Positions 6,050 to 13,501 of a stretch of DNA of 64,000 bases are shown here, piece after piece (the stretch's first letter is position 1; every line of letters begins with the position of its first letter). Source of the stretch: Rhodocyclaceae bacterium (GTDB lineage Bacteria > Pseudomonadota > Gammaproteobacteria > Burkholderiales > Rhodocyclaceae); assembly GCA_016791105.1 (NCBI GenBank), contig JAEUNM010000054.1:59274-123273 (forward strand), given 5' to 3'. The notes beneath the pieces are model-generated. The model searched no databases. It worked only from the letters and a program-made list of their open reading frames with translations, and was not told the DNA's origin. A program made the translations under genes and the position numbers.

Positions 6050-7815
6050 TGGGCCCCGCCGAGCTGGCCACGTTTTCCGCCCTGGCTGCGCGCCTGGATG
6101 CCGCCGACCGCGGCGACCGCGGCGCCATCGCCGCGGCGGAGGCGGCCCGGCTCGGCATGTCTGTGCAGACGCTGTACAGGCGCCTGTCCGGCCTGCGCGC
6201 GACGGTGCGCAAGCGGCGCGCGGATGCCGGCACCAGCAGCGTGCGGCCGGATGAGGCCATGCAGGTCGCAAACGTGCTGCGCCAGGCACAGCGGGCCAAC
6301 GGCAAGCAGTTACTGAGCACCGCCGACGCGGCGGAAATTCTGCGCGCCAACGGCCGTGCCGCGATCGGCCGCGTGGATGCGGACAGTGGCGAGGTGGTGC
6401 CGGTATCTACGTCTACCGTGCGCCGGGCGCTGCGCACCTACGGCCTGGACCGCCGTTCGCTGAGCCAGCCTGAGCCGCACATCCGCATGGCATCAAAGCA
6501 CCCGAATCACGTCTGGCAGGTGGATGCGTCGATCTGCGTGCTGTACTACCTGGACCACGGCGGCGTCGGCGTGATGCACGCCGACGAGTTTTACAAGAAC
6601 CGGCCGGAGTCATTTCAGCGCCGCGCGCGTGACATGGTGGTGCGCTACCTGGTCACGGACCATTACAGCGGCGCATTCCACCTGCGCTATTTCCAGGGCG
6701 CGGATTCTGCGGTCATGCTGTCGGATTTTCTCCTGGAAGCCATTACGCCCAAGGCGGACCCGCAGCGCATGCCGCTGCACGGTGTCCCGCTCATGCTGAT
6801 CGGCGACCCCGGCGCCATGAATACCGCCGGCACCACGCGCAACCTGATGGAGCGGCTGATGGTGCAATTCCAGCCGCACCAGCCGCGCAACCCGCGCGCC
6901 AAGGGCTCAGTCGAGACGCACCACAACATCATCGAGCGCGCCTTCGAGGGCCGCCTCATGTTCCACCGCGTGGCGGACCTGGCGCAGCTCAATCGCGAGG
7001 CGGATACCTGGTCTGCACATTTTCAGTCCATCAAACCGCATGGCCGGCACGGCCACACGCGCTACGGCCTGTGGCAGACCATCCGGCCCGAGCAACTGCG
7101 CATCGCGCCGCCACTCGCGGTGTGCCGCGATCTATTCACCAGCGCGCCGGAGCCGCGCCGCGTGCGCCCGGACCTGACTATTTCTTACGCGGTGCGCGGC
7201 CACGGCGCCGGCACCTACTGCGTGCGCCACATTTGCGGCGTGAACGTCGGCGACACCCTGCAGGTGGCGATCAACCCCTACCGGCTGCCGGATGTGGTGG
7301 TCATCGAGCAGGGCGAGGGCGGCCGACCGGCGTATTTCCCCTGCGAGCGATTGGCCGTGACGGAAGCCGGGTTCGAGCAGCGCGCACCGGTGTTCGGCGA
7401 GCGCCACGCCAGCGCGCCCCATACGCCGGCCGTGCGCGCCGTGCAGGCGATGGATGCGGAGGCCTACCAGGCGGCGGACGGCCAGGCGCTCACCCCCGCG
7501 GAGCGCGAAAAGGCGCGCCGCTCGCGCGAGCCTGCGTTCGGCGGGGCGCTCGATTCGGTGGAGTACTTGGCCCAGCGCACCACGCCGGCATTCATGCCAC
7601 GCCGCGGTGTGGATTTGGGGGTGCGCGCGCCCGTGGTGGAGTCGCCTCTGCTATCGCCAGTGGAAGTGGCGATGCGGCTGCGTCACGCCGGGGTGCCCTA
7701 CGCATGGATTGCGGCGCGCTACCCGGACGGGGCGCGCGAGGATTTGCTGGATTCGGTAATCGCTGCGTTCGGGGCCGAGCAGTCGGCACCGCGCGCGGCA
7801 GATGCGGCCGGCTGA
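6049..7815 (+). CDS. Mu-type DDE transposase (A protein)
   Basis: A 588-aa transposase with an N-terminal HTH (residues 30-60, AARLGMSVQTLYRRLSGLR) and an rve integrase-like core. The catalytic triad reads D159 (VWQVDAS), D253 (LIGDPG) and E289 (GSVETHHN), with exactly 35 residues between the last two, the classic D-35-E arrangement. The C-terminal half (PDLTISYAVRG...) fits a Mu-transposase beta-barrel domain. It would cut the phage ends and join them to target DNA for integration and replicative transposition. The likely binding sites are the 22-bp-spaced repeats at 12984-13044. It is shorter than MuA (663 aa) and looks B3-like. Confidence 0.93.
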   Translation: MGPAELATFSALAARLDAADRGDRGAIAAAEAARLGMSVQTLYRRLSGLRATVRKRRADAGTSSVRPDEAMQVANVLRQAQRANGKQLLSTADAAEILRANGRAAIGRVDADSGEVVPVSTSTVRRALRTYGLDRRSLSQPEPHIRMASKHPNHVWQVDASICVLYYLDHGGVGVMHADEFYKNRPESFQRRARDMVVRYLVTDHYSGAFHLRYFQGADSAVMLSDFLLEAITPKADPQRMPLHGVPLMLIGDPGAMNTAGTTRNLMERLMVQFQPHQPRNPRAKGSVETHHNIIERAFEGRLMFHRVADLAQLNREADTWSAHFQSIKPHGRHGHTRYGLWQTIRPEQLRIAPPLAVCRDLFTSAPEPRRVRPDLTISYAVRGHGAGTYCVRHICGVNVGDTLQVAINPYRLPDVVVIEQGEGGRPAYFPCERLAVTEAGFEQRAPVFGERHASAPHTPAVRAVQAMDAEAYQAADGQALTPAEREKARRSREPAFGGALDSVEYLAQRTTPAFMPRRGVDLGVRAPVVESPLLSPVEVAMRLRHAGVPYAWIAARYPDGAREDLLDSVIAAFGAEQSAPRAADAAG

Positions 7816-7861
7816 GGCGGCAACCTCAGCCGGCCTGGCCCCCGCTTGGCGGCGGGGTTTT
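7806..7861 (+). terminator. Tandem hairpins and T-run between transposase and MuB-like genes
   Basis: A perfect 12-bp stem, GGCCGGCTGAGG (7806-7817) with CCTCAGCCGGCC (7824-7835), contains the transposase stop codon. Right behind it CCCCGC (7840-7845) pairs with GCGGGG (7852-7857), followed by TTTT. The second hairpin has the form of an intrinsic terminator. Since the operon continues, this may be an attenuator setting the ratio of transposase to ATPase. Confidence 0.7.
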
Positions 7862-7914
7862 GATGCACACACAGCATGGGAGAGTCTACATGAATAGCAG
7901 TGACGGGGGCAGCC

Positions 7915-9159
7915 ATGGCTAGCCCCGCAACCAAGAAGGCGCGGCCGCTGCGGCTGAAACGCCTGCTCGCGGCGCTGGGTATCCAGCAGCGCGAGTGGGC
8001 GGCCGCCGTCATCCAGTTGGAGGGCCGCGCGGTAGGTCGCGCGCTGTCGCCAGCTGCCGCGGCGATGTACGTGAACCACGGTACGGTGCCCGCAGAAACG
8101 CCGGCCGAATCGATCCGCCGGCAGACGGTGGATTTTTTGCGTGCCCGCGGCGCGGATGAGGCGGCAATCGCCACCGCGTTCGAGCGCGACGACTCGGACG
8201 CACCTATCGCCCTGGCGGCCGCGGCCGCCACGAACAAGAACACTCCCATACGTGAGGTAGATATGCTGCTGGCTGCTGCCACCCTGCGCCCGGACGCGCG
8301 CAAAAAATTCGGTCTGTTCCGGTCCCCGTTCGAGGATCCGGAAGCGCCGGAGGATGTGTTCATGTGGGCAGATTTCCGCTACGCGCGTGAGGCAGCATGG
8401 GATACCTCCAAGCACGGCGGATTCCGGGCCATTGTGGGCGAAAGCGGCAGCGGTAAAACCACGCTGCTGAACGACTTGCGCGACCGCATTGTGCGCGAAA
8501 ACGCGCCTATCATACTTATCGAACCCTACGTGCTCGGCATGGAGGATTCGGATAAGCGCGGCCGGCAGCTCAAGAGCGCCGACATCGTGGCAGCCATGCT
8601 GCAGGTGCTGATGCCGCCGGGGCAAACCGCCCCGCAGGCGAGCCAGGCACGATTCGAGCGCTGCCACCGGCTGCTGAAAGACACGGCGCGCGCCGGGTTC
8701 CGCGTGTGCCTGCTGATCGAGGAGGGGCATGCGTTACCGGTGCAAACCCTGAAGCACCTGAAGCGTTGGCGCGAGCTGAAGGACGGGCTGCGCCAGTTGC
8801 TGGGCATCCTGCTTGTGGGGCAGCCCGAACTGGCGGAACGGCTCGACCCGCGTAACCCGGCCGTGCGCGAAGTGGCACAGCGTTGCGAACTGGTCGAGCT
8901 GGCGCCCTTGGCCGGCGCGCTGCCGGATTTCATCGCCACGCGCTTTGGTCGCATCGGCAAGGATGCGGCGGAAATTTTTGAGGCCAGCGCGTATGAGGCC
9001 ATGTCGGCACGCCTCACCTTCCCGGCCCGCCGGCCGGGCGGCAAGGCAGCGACCATGCTGTATCCGCTCGCGGTGCAGAACCTGGCCGTGCGCGCCATCA
9101 ACCTGGCCGCGGAACTGGGTGTGCCGAAGGTGAGCGCTGAAATCGTGAGGGGGTGCTGA
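7915..9159 (+). CDS. MuB-like ATPase, transposition target-selection protein
   Basis: A 414-aa AAA+ protein. An N-terminal XRE-like HTH (residues 12-62) precedes the ATPase core: Walker A GESGSGKTT at 175-183 and Walker B VCLLIEEGH at 264-272, followed by LLGILLVGQPELAERL as sensor region. The same design is seen in MuB, which coats target DNA, activates the transposase and gives target immunity. ATG 7915 is preferred over the in-frame GTG at 7900 because GACGGGGG lies 6-12 bases upstream of it. Unlike most neighbours it does not overlap the preceding gene. Confidence 0.88.
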   Translation: MASPATKKARPLRLKRLLAALGIQQREWAAAVIQLEGRAVGRALSPAAAAMYVNHGTVPAETPAESIRRQTVDFLRARGADEAAIATAFERDDSDAPIALAAAAATNKNTPIREVDMLLAAATLRPDARKKFGLFRSPFEDPEAPEDVFMWADFRYAREAAWDTSKHGGFRAIVGESGSGKTTLLNDLRDRIVRENAPIILIEPYVLGMEDSDKRGRQLKSADIVAAMLQVLMPPGQTAPQASQARFERCHRLLKDTARAGFRVCLLIEEGHALPVQTLKHLKRWRELKDGLRQLLGILLVGQPELAERLDPRNPAVREVAQRCELVELAPLAGALPDFIATRFGRIGKDAAEIFEASAYEAMSARLTFPARRPGGKAATMLYPLAVQNLAVRAINLAAELGVPKVSAEIVRGC

Positions 9160-9160
9160 T

Positions 9161-9541
9161 ATGGATGCTCGTAAGGTTTCCAGTGCGCGCATGGCATCCA
9201 TGCGCGATGGCGCCCGCGAATTGCTGGGTGAGCAGATCGCGGCGCCGGCGTCAGTGCCCAGCGTGGCCGAAATGGCGCTCATTTTGCTGGCGGCCGCCGT
9301 GTGGCGCATCGAGGCACTTGGGCATGTCGTGCTGCGCGCGGATTTTTGCGCCGCCTCGCCCAGCATGCCGACCGTGCAGCTGCGCGCCAGCCCCGCGCTC
9401 ACGGACATGGTAGCGCGCAACGAGGCGTGCTACCCGGTGACGGCGGCAGACCACCGGCGCGGCGAATTTACGCGCTGGAGCGTGCGGTTCACATGGGTCG
9501 AGGAATTGATCGACGTTTCCGAGTCCGGGAGGGTGCATTGA
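9161..9541 (+). CDS. Hypothetical phage early protein
   Basis: A 126-aa protein of unknown family, beginning one base after the stop of the ATPase gene. Residues 35-60 are helical and hydrophobic (VAEMALILLAAAVWRIEALG), and the C-terminal half is beta-rich (FTRWSVRFTWVEELIDVSE). It has no recognisable catalytic motif. Its stop overlaps the next ATG by one base, so it is a bona fide operon member. Confidence 0.6.
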   Translation: MDARKVSSARMASMRDGARELLGEQIAAPASVPSVAEMALILLAAAVWRIEALGHVVLRADFCAASPSMPTVQLRASPALTDMVARNEACYPVTAADHRRGEFTRWSVRFTWVEELIDVSESGRVH

Positions 9542-10251
9542 TGGGTGCGAATGATGCGTCTGGCTATGGCGATTTGACTGCCGCGATGGTCGATTACGTG
9601 GTGCAACACGGTCCTGTGCGGTCTCCGGAACTGGCGGAGCGTTTCGGCGTGCCGCCGAATTCTGTTTGCTCGCATTTGTCGGCGGCAGTGGCGTGCGGCC
9701 ATTTGGTCAGTTGTGATGTGATCAACCCCACGACCAGCCGCGCGTGCAAGGAATTCCGCGCCGGTGCAGCCGCGGCGCGCGTAATGGGATGGCAGGCGGC
9801 GCGTGATGCCGGCCGCGCCGCCAAGGAGGCCACTCGTAGTGGCGACGGGGCGCGCTTGACCTCGCATGCGGCGGTCTCTGCGCTGCGGCAGGCTGGCAGC
9901 GCCGGGCTGACTGCTGCGGAGGCGGCCGCCCTTTATGCGGATTTTTCGGAAATCCGCTGGTCGGTGGCGCTGCATCGGGCGCCAGGCGCGGTGCGCAAAA
10001 AAGACCATACCACGCAGCGCGCGCACTATCGCTACTGGCTGCGCGATTTTGCGCCGGCCGATCTGGTCGGCGCTATCCCGCGCCTGCCGCGCGTGGGAGG
10101 GCCACGCCAGGAGAATATCCAGATGGCGATCTGGGACGATGGCCGGCTGGATCTGTATGACGATTCGCAGCCGCTGCACTTTCAACTGCAGCCTATCGAT
10201 GCGGCCCGCCTGGCGGATTTGATCGGCCGGCCGGCACGGGAGGCCAAATGA
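9541..10251 (+). CDS. Phage protein with one or two winged-helix domains
   Basis: A 236-aa protein. Residues 13-60 (AAMVDYVVQHGPVRSPELAE ... NSVCSHLSAAVACGHLV) form a DNA-binding winged helix. A second similar stretch lies near residues 105-150 (SAVSALRQAGSAGLTAAEAA-like, then the charged RKKDHTTQRAHYRYWLRD). The C-terminal part is likely beta-rich. The start is fixed by the TGATG overlap with the previous gene. A regulatory or DNA-packaging accessory role is possible; I cannot name a family. Confidence 0.6.
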   Translation: MGANDASGYGDLTAAMVDYVVQHGPVRSPELAERFGVPPNSVCSHLSAAVACGHLVSCDVINPTTSRACKEFRAGAAAARVMGWQAARDAGRAAKEATRSGDGARLTSHAAVSALRQAGSAGLTAAEAAALYADFSEIRWSVALHRAPGAVRKKDHTTQRAHYRYWLRDFAPADLVGAIPRLPRVGGPRQENIQMAIWDDGRLDLYDDSQPLHFQLQPIDAARLADLIGRPAREAK

Positions 10252-10403
10252 ACCGCGACGTCGACATGATTGCCACGTTGGGCTGGCTGCTCACGCTCAT
10301 CGTGCTGGTTGTGGAGTTCGGCTCGGTGGCGGTTTGCGCGCTGGCAGTGATGGTCGCAACTCGGGCACTGATACGTGCCGTGCAAAACCTGGGAGACCTG
10401 TGA
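10248..10403 (+). CDS. 51-aa membrane protein
   Basis: A short frame beginning MNRDVDMIATLGWLLTLIVL and ending RALIRAVQNLGDL, with a hydrophobic segment spanning roughly residues 8-40. It overlaps the preceding stop by 4 bases (ATGA) and the following start by one (TGATG), so it is firmly part of the operon despite its size. It probably has one or two membrane passes. Small inner-membrane proteins from phage early operons sometimes act in superinfection exclusion; that is inference here. Confidence 0.6.
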   Translation: MNRDVDMIATLGWLLTLIVLVVEFGSVAVCALAVMVATRALIRAVQNLGDL

Positions 10404-10933
10404 TGACGACGATCCATGACATCGAGGCGCTGGCGCGCAACTACGCCCGCGCACGTGACGCGCTGCGCGAGGTGGTGAGCGCACTGGAGGTGGATATCGA
10501 GGCCTCCAAGCGCAAGGCAATGGGCGCGATCCGTGCGCGCATCGGGAAATCCGCCGATGCGCACAACGCGCTGCGGGATTGCGTAGGCGCCAATCCGGCG
10601 CTGTTTTGCAAGCCGCGCAGCATCATTGCGCACGGCATAAAGATGGGCTGGCAGGTGTCGCCGGCGTCGGTCGAGATCGATGATCTGGCGCGCACCGTCG
10701 AGCTGATCCGCAAGCATCGCCCGCAAGAGTTCGACGAGCTGATCGGGGTGAAGTACACGCCGAAAAAATCCGCGCTGCAGCAGCTCAGCGCGGCCGACTT
10801 GCGCAAGCTCGGGTGCTCGATTAGCGGGCAGGATGATCGACCTTTCGTGCGTCCGGTCGATAGCGAGCTGGATAAGCTGGTGGATGCGCTCATCAAGGAC
10901 GCGACTCGGGAGGACGCTCATGCGGCCGGCTGA
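10403..10933 (+). CDS. Hypothetical phage early protein, helical
   Basis: A 176-aa charged, mainly helical protein. The N-terminus is a probable coiled coil (ARDALREVVSALEVDIEASK), followed by KRKAMGAIRARIGKSADAHN and a segment with IIAHGIKMGWQVSPASVEID. The location between MuB-like and GemA is where Mu-like phages keep the Gam nuclease inhibitor and similar proteins. I do not see convincing Gam similarity, so function stays open. The start is set by the one-base overlap with the 51-aa gene. Confidence 0.6.
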   Translation: MTTIHDIEALARNYARARDALREVVSALEVDIEASKRKAMGAIRARIGKSADAHNALRDCVGANPALFCKPRSIIAHGIKMGWQVSPASVEIDDLARTVELIRKHRPQEFDELIGVKYTPKKSALQQLSAADLRKLGCSISGQDDRPFVRPVDSELDKLVDALIKDATREDAHAAG

Positions 10934-11129
10934 CTGCATCGTCCGCACGGCTCGGCGCGCAATGCTGCGCGTGCGCCTGGCCTACCTGGAATGGCGTGCG
11001 CGCGAGCTGCAGGACACCGCGGCCCGCATCGAGTTCCACGCCCGCTGCATGATGGGCGATGCGGCTGCCCTGCGCAGCCGCGCGTGCGAATTGTTGCTGG
11101 CGCGCAGCATCGAGCGGGGTGCGCCGTGA
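10920..11129 (+). CDS. Small hypothetical phage protein
   Basis: A 69-aa basic, helical protein (MRPADCIVRTARRAMLRVRL ... WRARELQDTAARIEFHARCM). It overlaps the upstream gene by 14 bp and ends in a GTGA that provides the start of gemA. Arginine content is high, suggesting contact with nucleic acid, but no motif is recognised. Confidence 0.5.
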   Translation: MRPADCIVRTARRAMLRVRLAYLEWRARELQDTAARIEFHARCMMGDAAALRSRACELLLARSIERGAP

Positions 11130-11551
11130 GCGGAGCGCCTAAGCGCAGCCCGGAAGATCAGCGCCGGGCCGACCTCGCCCGCATCCACTGTGGCAAAAAG
11201 GCGCTCGGTCTGGACGATGAGACCTACCGTGCCATGCTCGATCAGCACGGCGGTAGCCGCTCCGCGGCCGACCTGAGCGCCCGCGGCCGCAAGGCGGTGA
11301 TCGCGCATCTGCAGGCGGCCGGCGCTTTTCCGCGCGCGGCGAAGCGCCGGCCGGACGAGGATCCGCATGTCGCAAAAATCCGCGCGCTGTGGGCCGATTT
11401 GGCCCGCTGCGGCAAGGTGCGCGACGGCTCTGAGGGCGCCTTGTGCAAGTGGATCGCGCGCCATCAAGGCGGCCCCGAGCGGCTGGAGTGGCTGGGCGGT
11501 CCATTCGCAGCGCAGGTAGTCGAGGCGCTGAAAAAATGGCTGGCCCGCTGA
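11126..11551 (+). CDS. gemA: GemA-like protein (Mu gp16 family, DUF1018)
   Basis: A 141-aa protein with the DUF1018 pattern RADLARIHCGKKALGLDDETYRAML, written here as RIHCGKKALGLDDETYRAML (residues 19-38), followed by SAADLSARGRKAVIAHLQ. Mu GemA (gp16) alters host gene expression and DNA topology-related functions early in lytic growth. It starts with GTG in a 4-base overlap with the preceding stop and ends inside the mor-like gene. In Mu-like phages gemA and mor are regularly adjacent, which supports both assignments. Confidence 0.8.
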   Translation: MSGAPKRSPEDQRRADLARIHCGKKALGLDDETYRAMLDQHGGSRSAADLSARGRKAVIAHLQAAGAFPRAAKRRPDEDPHVAKIRALWADLARCGKVRDGSEGALCKWIARHQGGPERLEWLGGPFAAQVVEALKKWLAR

Positions 11552-11913
11552 TCGCTCCCGCCCGCGCCGCGCCTCCGTACGATCAGGACGATACGGGCCG
11601 TCCTGATCTTGGCGAGGGCCTCGAAGAAATCGCGGCCCACGCCGCCGTCGCACTGCGCCGGCGTGGCCTGTCACCCAAGCAGGCGGAGCAGTACGCCATG
11701 GATATATGCCTGGAGCTGCAGCGCGTAGCGGGCCGCTCCTGGCTGTACATAGCGGTCGGCAACCGCGCCCGCAACGCCGCCCGCAACACGGAAATTCTTT
11801 CTGATCTACGGACCATGTCACGGGGCCAAGTCGCGCGCAAGCACGCCCTGACGCCCGAGCGTATTCGCCAGATCGAGCGCGACGCAAAAAAGGACCCCCA
11901 CAATGGGCGCTGA
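11536..11913 (+). CDS. mor: Mor-family transcription activator
   Basis: A 125-aa protein ending in an HTH (residues 96-118, MSRGQVARKHALTPERIRQI). It is preceded by the dimerisation segment EEIAAHAAVALRRRGLSPKQ and the GRSWLYIAVGNRARNAARNT strand-turn. This is the Mor/C fold. In Mu, Mor activates the middle promoter, leading to C and then to late genes. Here no middle or late gene follows on the right, so its target promoter must be elsewhere, perhaps to the left of the window. It overlaps gemA by 16 bp. Confidence 0.78.
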   Translation: MAGPLIAPARAAPPYDQDDTGRPDLGEGLEEIAAHAAVALRRRGLSPKQAEQYAMDICLELQRVAGRSWLYIAVGNRARNAARNTEILSDLRTMSRGQVARKHALTPERIRQIERDAKKDPHNGR

Positions 11914-12925
11914 TACCCGAATCGAGTGGTGCGACCACACCTTCAACCCATGGTACGGCTGCCAGAGGGTTTCGCCCGGTTGCGATCACTGCTACGCCGA
12001 GGGCTGGGCGAAACGTTCCGGCCTCGTGCACTGGGGGCCTGCCGCCGAGCGTCGCCGCAGCAGCCCCGCGTACTGGCGCCAGCCCCTTCGCTGGAACGAG
12101 GCCGCAAAACGCGCAGGCGTCCGCGCGCGCGTGTTCTGCGCAAGCCTCGCGGACGTTTTCGACCGCGCGGTACCGCCGGCCTGGCGCGCCGACCTGTTTG
12201 CGCTAATCGCCATGACGCCACACCTGGACTGGTTGGTGCTCACAAAACGCATCGGCAACGCGGCGGAAATGATTGCCGCCGCGCGCCTATGCGAGGGCGA
12301 GGACGTGTTCTACCACGACCCGATTCGCAACATTTGGCTCGGCGCCACAGTGGTAAATCAAGCCGAAGCAGACCGCGACATCCCGAAACTACTGGCTACC
12401 CCGGCCGCGAAGCGCTTCCTCAGCATCGAGCCGATGCTCGGCCCCGTCGAACTCGATCGCATCCAGGTCCAGACCTTTCCGATGGCAGCTGGTTATATCG
12501 ACGCTCTACGCGGACACCGTTTTTTGGAGTCCGCCTACACTGGTGGTGGTCGGCCGTTGGCTGACGATCCGCCAGACATGCCGACGCTGAATTGGGTGAT
12601 CTGCGGCGGCGAATCCGGCCGCGGCGCGCGCCCCATGCACCCAGACTGGGTTCGCTCGCTGCGCGACCAATGCGCCCGCTCCTCAGTCCCATTCCTGTTC
12701 AAACAATGGGGAGAATGGACCGACGGCCAAAACGTCGATGTCCATGTTGGCGTCGTGCAGACCGCCTCTTTCATCAATGGCCAGTGGTATTACTACTGTG
12801 AAGACCTCGCAAGCTGCGACGGACACCGCGATGATGAGCCGGATTCCTACCGCATCGGAAAGCGCCTGGCAGGTCGCCTCCTAGACGGCACCCTGCACCA
12901 CAATTTCCCCGCCAGCCCGCTCTGA
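11903..12925 (+). CDS. DUF5131 / phage Gp37-Gp68 family protein
   Basis: A 340-aa protein opening with RIEWCDHTFNPWYGCQRVSP then GCDHCYAE. Cysteines 20, 27 and 30 give the C-x6-C-x2-C signature of DUF5131, which resembles a radical-SAM-like metal site. Later family motifs are WLVLTKR, RFLSIEPMLGPV and WVICGGESGRGARPMHPDWV. The family is common in phages and islands, but its reaction is not known to me. It overlaps mor by 11 bp and is the last gene before the phage end, so it may be a late addition to the operon rather than part of the transposition machinery. Confidence 0.85.
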   Translation: MGADTRIEWCDHTFNPWYGCQRVSPGCDHCYAEGWAKRSGLVHWGPAAERRRSSPAYWRQPLRWNEAAKRAGVRARVFCASLADVFDRAVPPAWRADLFALIAMTPHLDWLVLTKRIGNAAEMIAAARLCEGEDVFYHDPIRNIWLGATVVNQAEADRDIPKLLATPAAKRFLSIEPMLGPVELDRIQVQTFPMAAGYIDALRGHRFLESAYTGGGRPLADDPPDMPTLNWVICGGESGRGARPMHPDWVRSLRDQCARSSVPFLFKQWGEWTDGQNVDVHVGVVQTASFINGQWYYYCEDLASCDGHRDDEPDSYRIGKRLAGRLLDGTLHHNFPASPL

Positions 12926-12950
12926 TCCCCGGGCCGCCGCGCTTTCACCC

Positions 12951-12968
12951 GGCGCAAACCATTTTCGC
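12951..12968. promoter_or_regulatory. Degenerate copy of the 4302 operator-like repeat
   Basis: GGCGCAAACCATTTTCGC shares the left arm (GGCGCAAAC) and the central ATTT with the inverted repeat at 4302-4320, but its right arm is imperfect. It lies between the DUF5131 gene and the transposase-binding repeats of the phage end. A phage DNA-binding protein may touch both the operator and the phage end. Confidence 0.3.
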
Positions 12969-12983
12969 GGCCCGTCCCGTTCC

Positions 12984-13044
12984 CCCCCCGATATTCCCGC
13001 ATCTTCCCGGTAATATCTCACCCCCACCCCGGTAATATCTCACC
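12984..13044. repeat. Phage right-end transposase-binding repeats
   Basis: CCCGGTAATATCTCACC occurs at 13006-13022 and again at 13028-13044, exactly 22 bp apart. A third, degenerate version (CCCCCCGATATTCCCGC) sits at 12984-13000, another 22 bp to the left. This phasing of two helical turns matches the R-site arrangement bound by Mu-type transposases. The outermost copy has the expected terminal CA at 13041-13042, taken as the phage boundary. Bases from 13043 onward are host DNA, beginning with the presumed target duplication. Confidence 0.7.
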
Positions 13045-13494
13045 TCCTCTTACTTTACGCAGCCGCTCGGCGATGGGGTCGGGTAAGTGAGGGCGCTCGG
13101 TGTCGCCCCAGTGCGCTACCAGCGCGCCACCCGGTTCCAGAAATGCGGCCTCGTCCAGTGCCATGTCCAGTTGCAAGGATGGCCACAATGCGTCGACCTG
13201 GCGCCGGAAGCCGGCAATGTCGCCGCGGGCGAGCGCAACGCGCCCGCCCGCGAGGGTGGGCAGAAGGCTCGCCAACTGCTGTAAGCGCTCCTTCGCCTGT
13301 GCCAGCAGTCCATGCATTTCCTGGCGGTAGCGTTCGCGCGCGTGGGTGCGTTCCAGTTGGAACTGATCGTTCAGACGATGGTAATAAAACAGCGCGCCAC
13401 CTACGCTGATCACCGCCATTGCGATGGCGAGCAGCACGATCACTTTCCACTTGAGGCTCAGAAACGGTATGGCGGCGCTGCGGGGCGACTGCAT
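13018..13494 (-). pseudogene. Membrane sensor gene interrupted by the prophage
   Basis: Only the N-terminal 148 or so residues are encoded by host DNA. They comprise a transmembrane segment (VIVLLAIAMAVISVGGALFYY, residues about 18-38), a coiled stretch (QFQLERTHARERYRQEMHGL) and part of a periplasmic sensor domain of the CACHE type ending near AERLRKV. The last ten codons and the stop come from the phage end. The intact protein would have continued into a cytoplasmic output domain, probably GGDEF or histidine kinase, now beyond the other prophage end. It is third in an operon after a PstS-like protein and a porin. Confidence 0.75.
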
Positions 13495-13501
13495 GGCGGT
13501 C

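Larger units (their letters stand above)
1..13042. mobile_element. Mu-like (B3-type) transposable prophage, partial
   Basis: A run of phage genes with Mu early-region logic: leftward XRE repressor, Ner-like protein, DDE transposase, MuB-like ATPase, GemA and a Mor-family activator, nearly all with overlapping start and stop codons. The right boundary is placed at about 13,042. Two 17-bp direct repeats spaced 22 bp apart end there in CA, and beyond it a chromosomal sensor gene resumes in mid-frame. The left end lies outside the window. No portal, capsid, tail or lysis gene is seen, so structural genes either lie further left or are missing. Mu-type phages normally duplicate a few bases of target; this cannot be tested without the left end. 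Confidence 0.9.

Noticed and set aside
9301..9540. Longer start for the winged-helix phage gene at 9541
   Set aside because: The extension overlaps the entire preceding gene in another frame; the TGATG overlap and a normal N-terminus support 9541.
12926..13042. tRNA-type attachment site at the prophage end
   Set aside because: No tRNA fold is present, and the element encodes a DDE transposase rather than a tyrosine integrase, so a tRNA site is not expected.
13006..13044. Two direct repeats considered as a mini CRISPR array
   Set aside because: Only two units, a 5-bp spacer-like gap and a position at the phage boundary; they fit transposase end sites instead.
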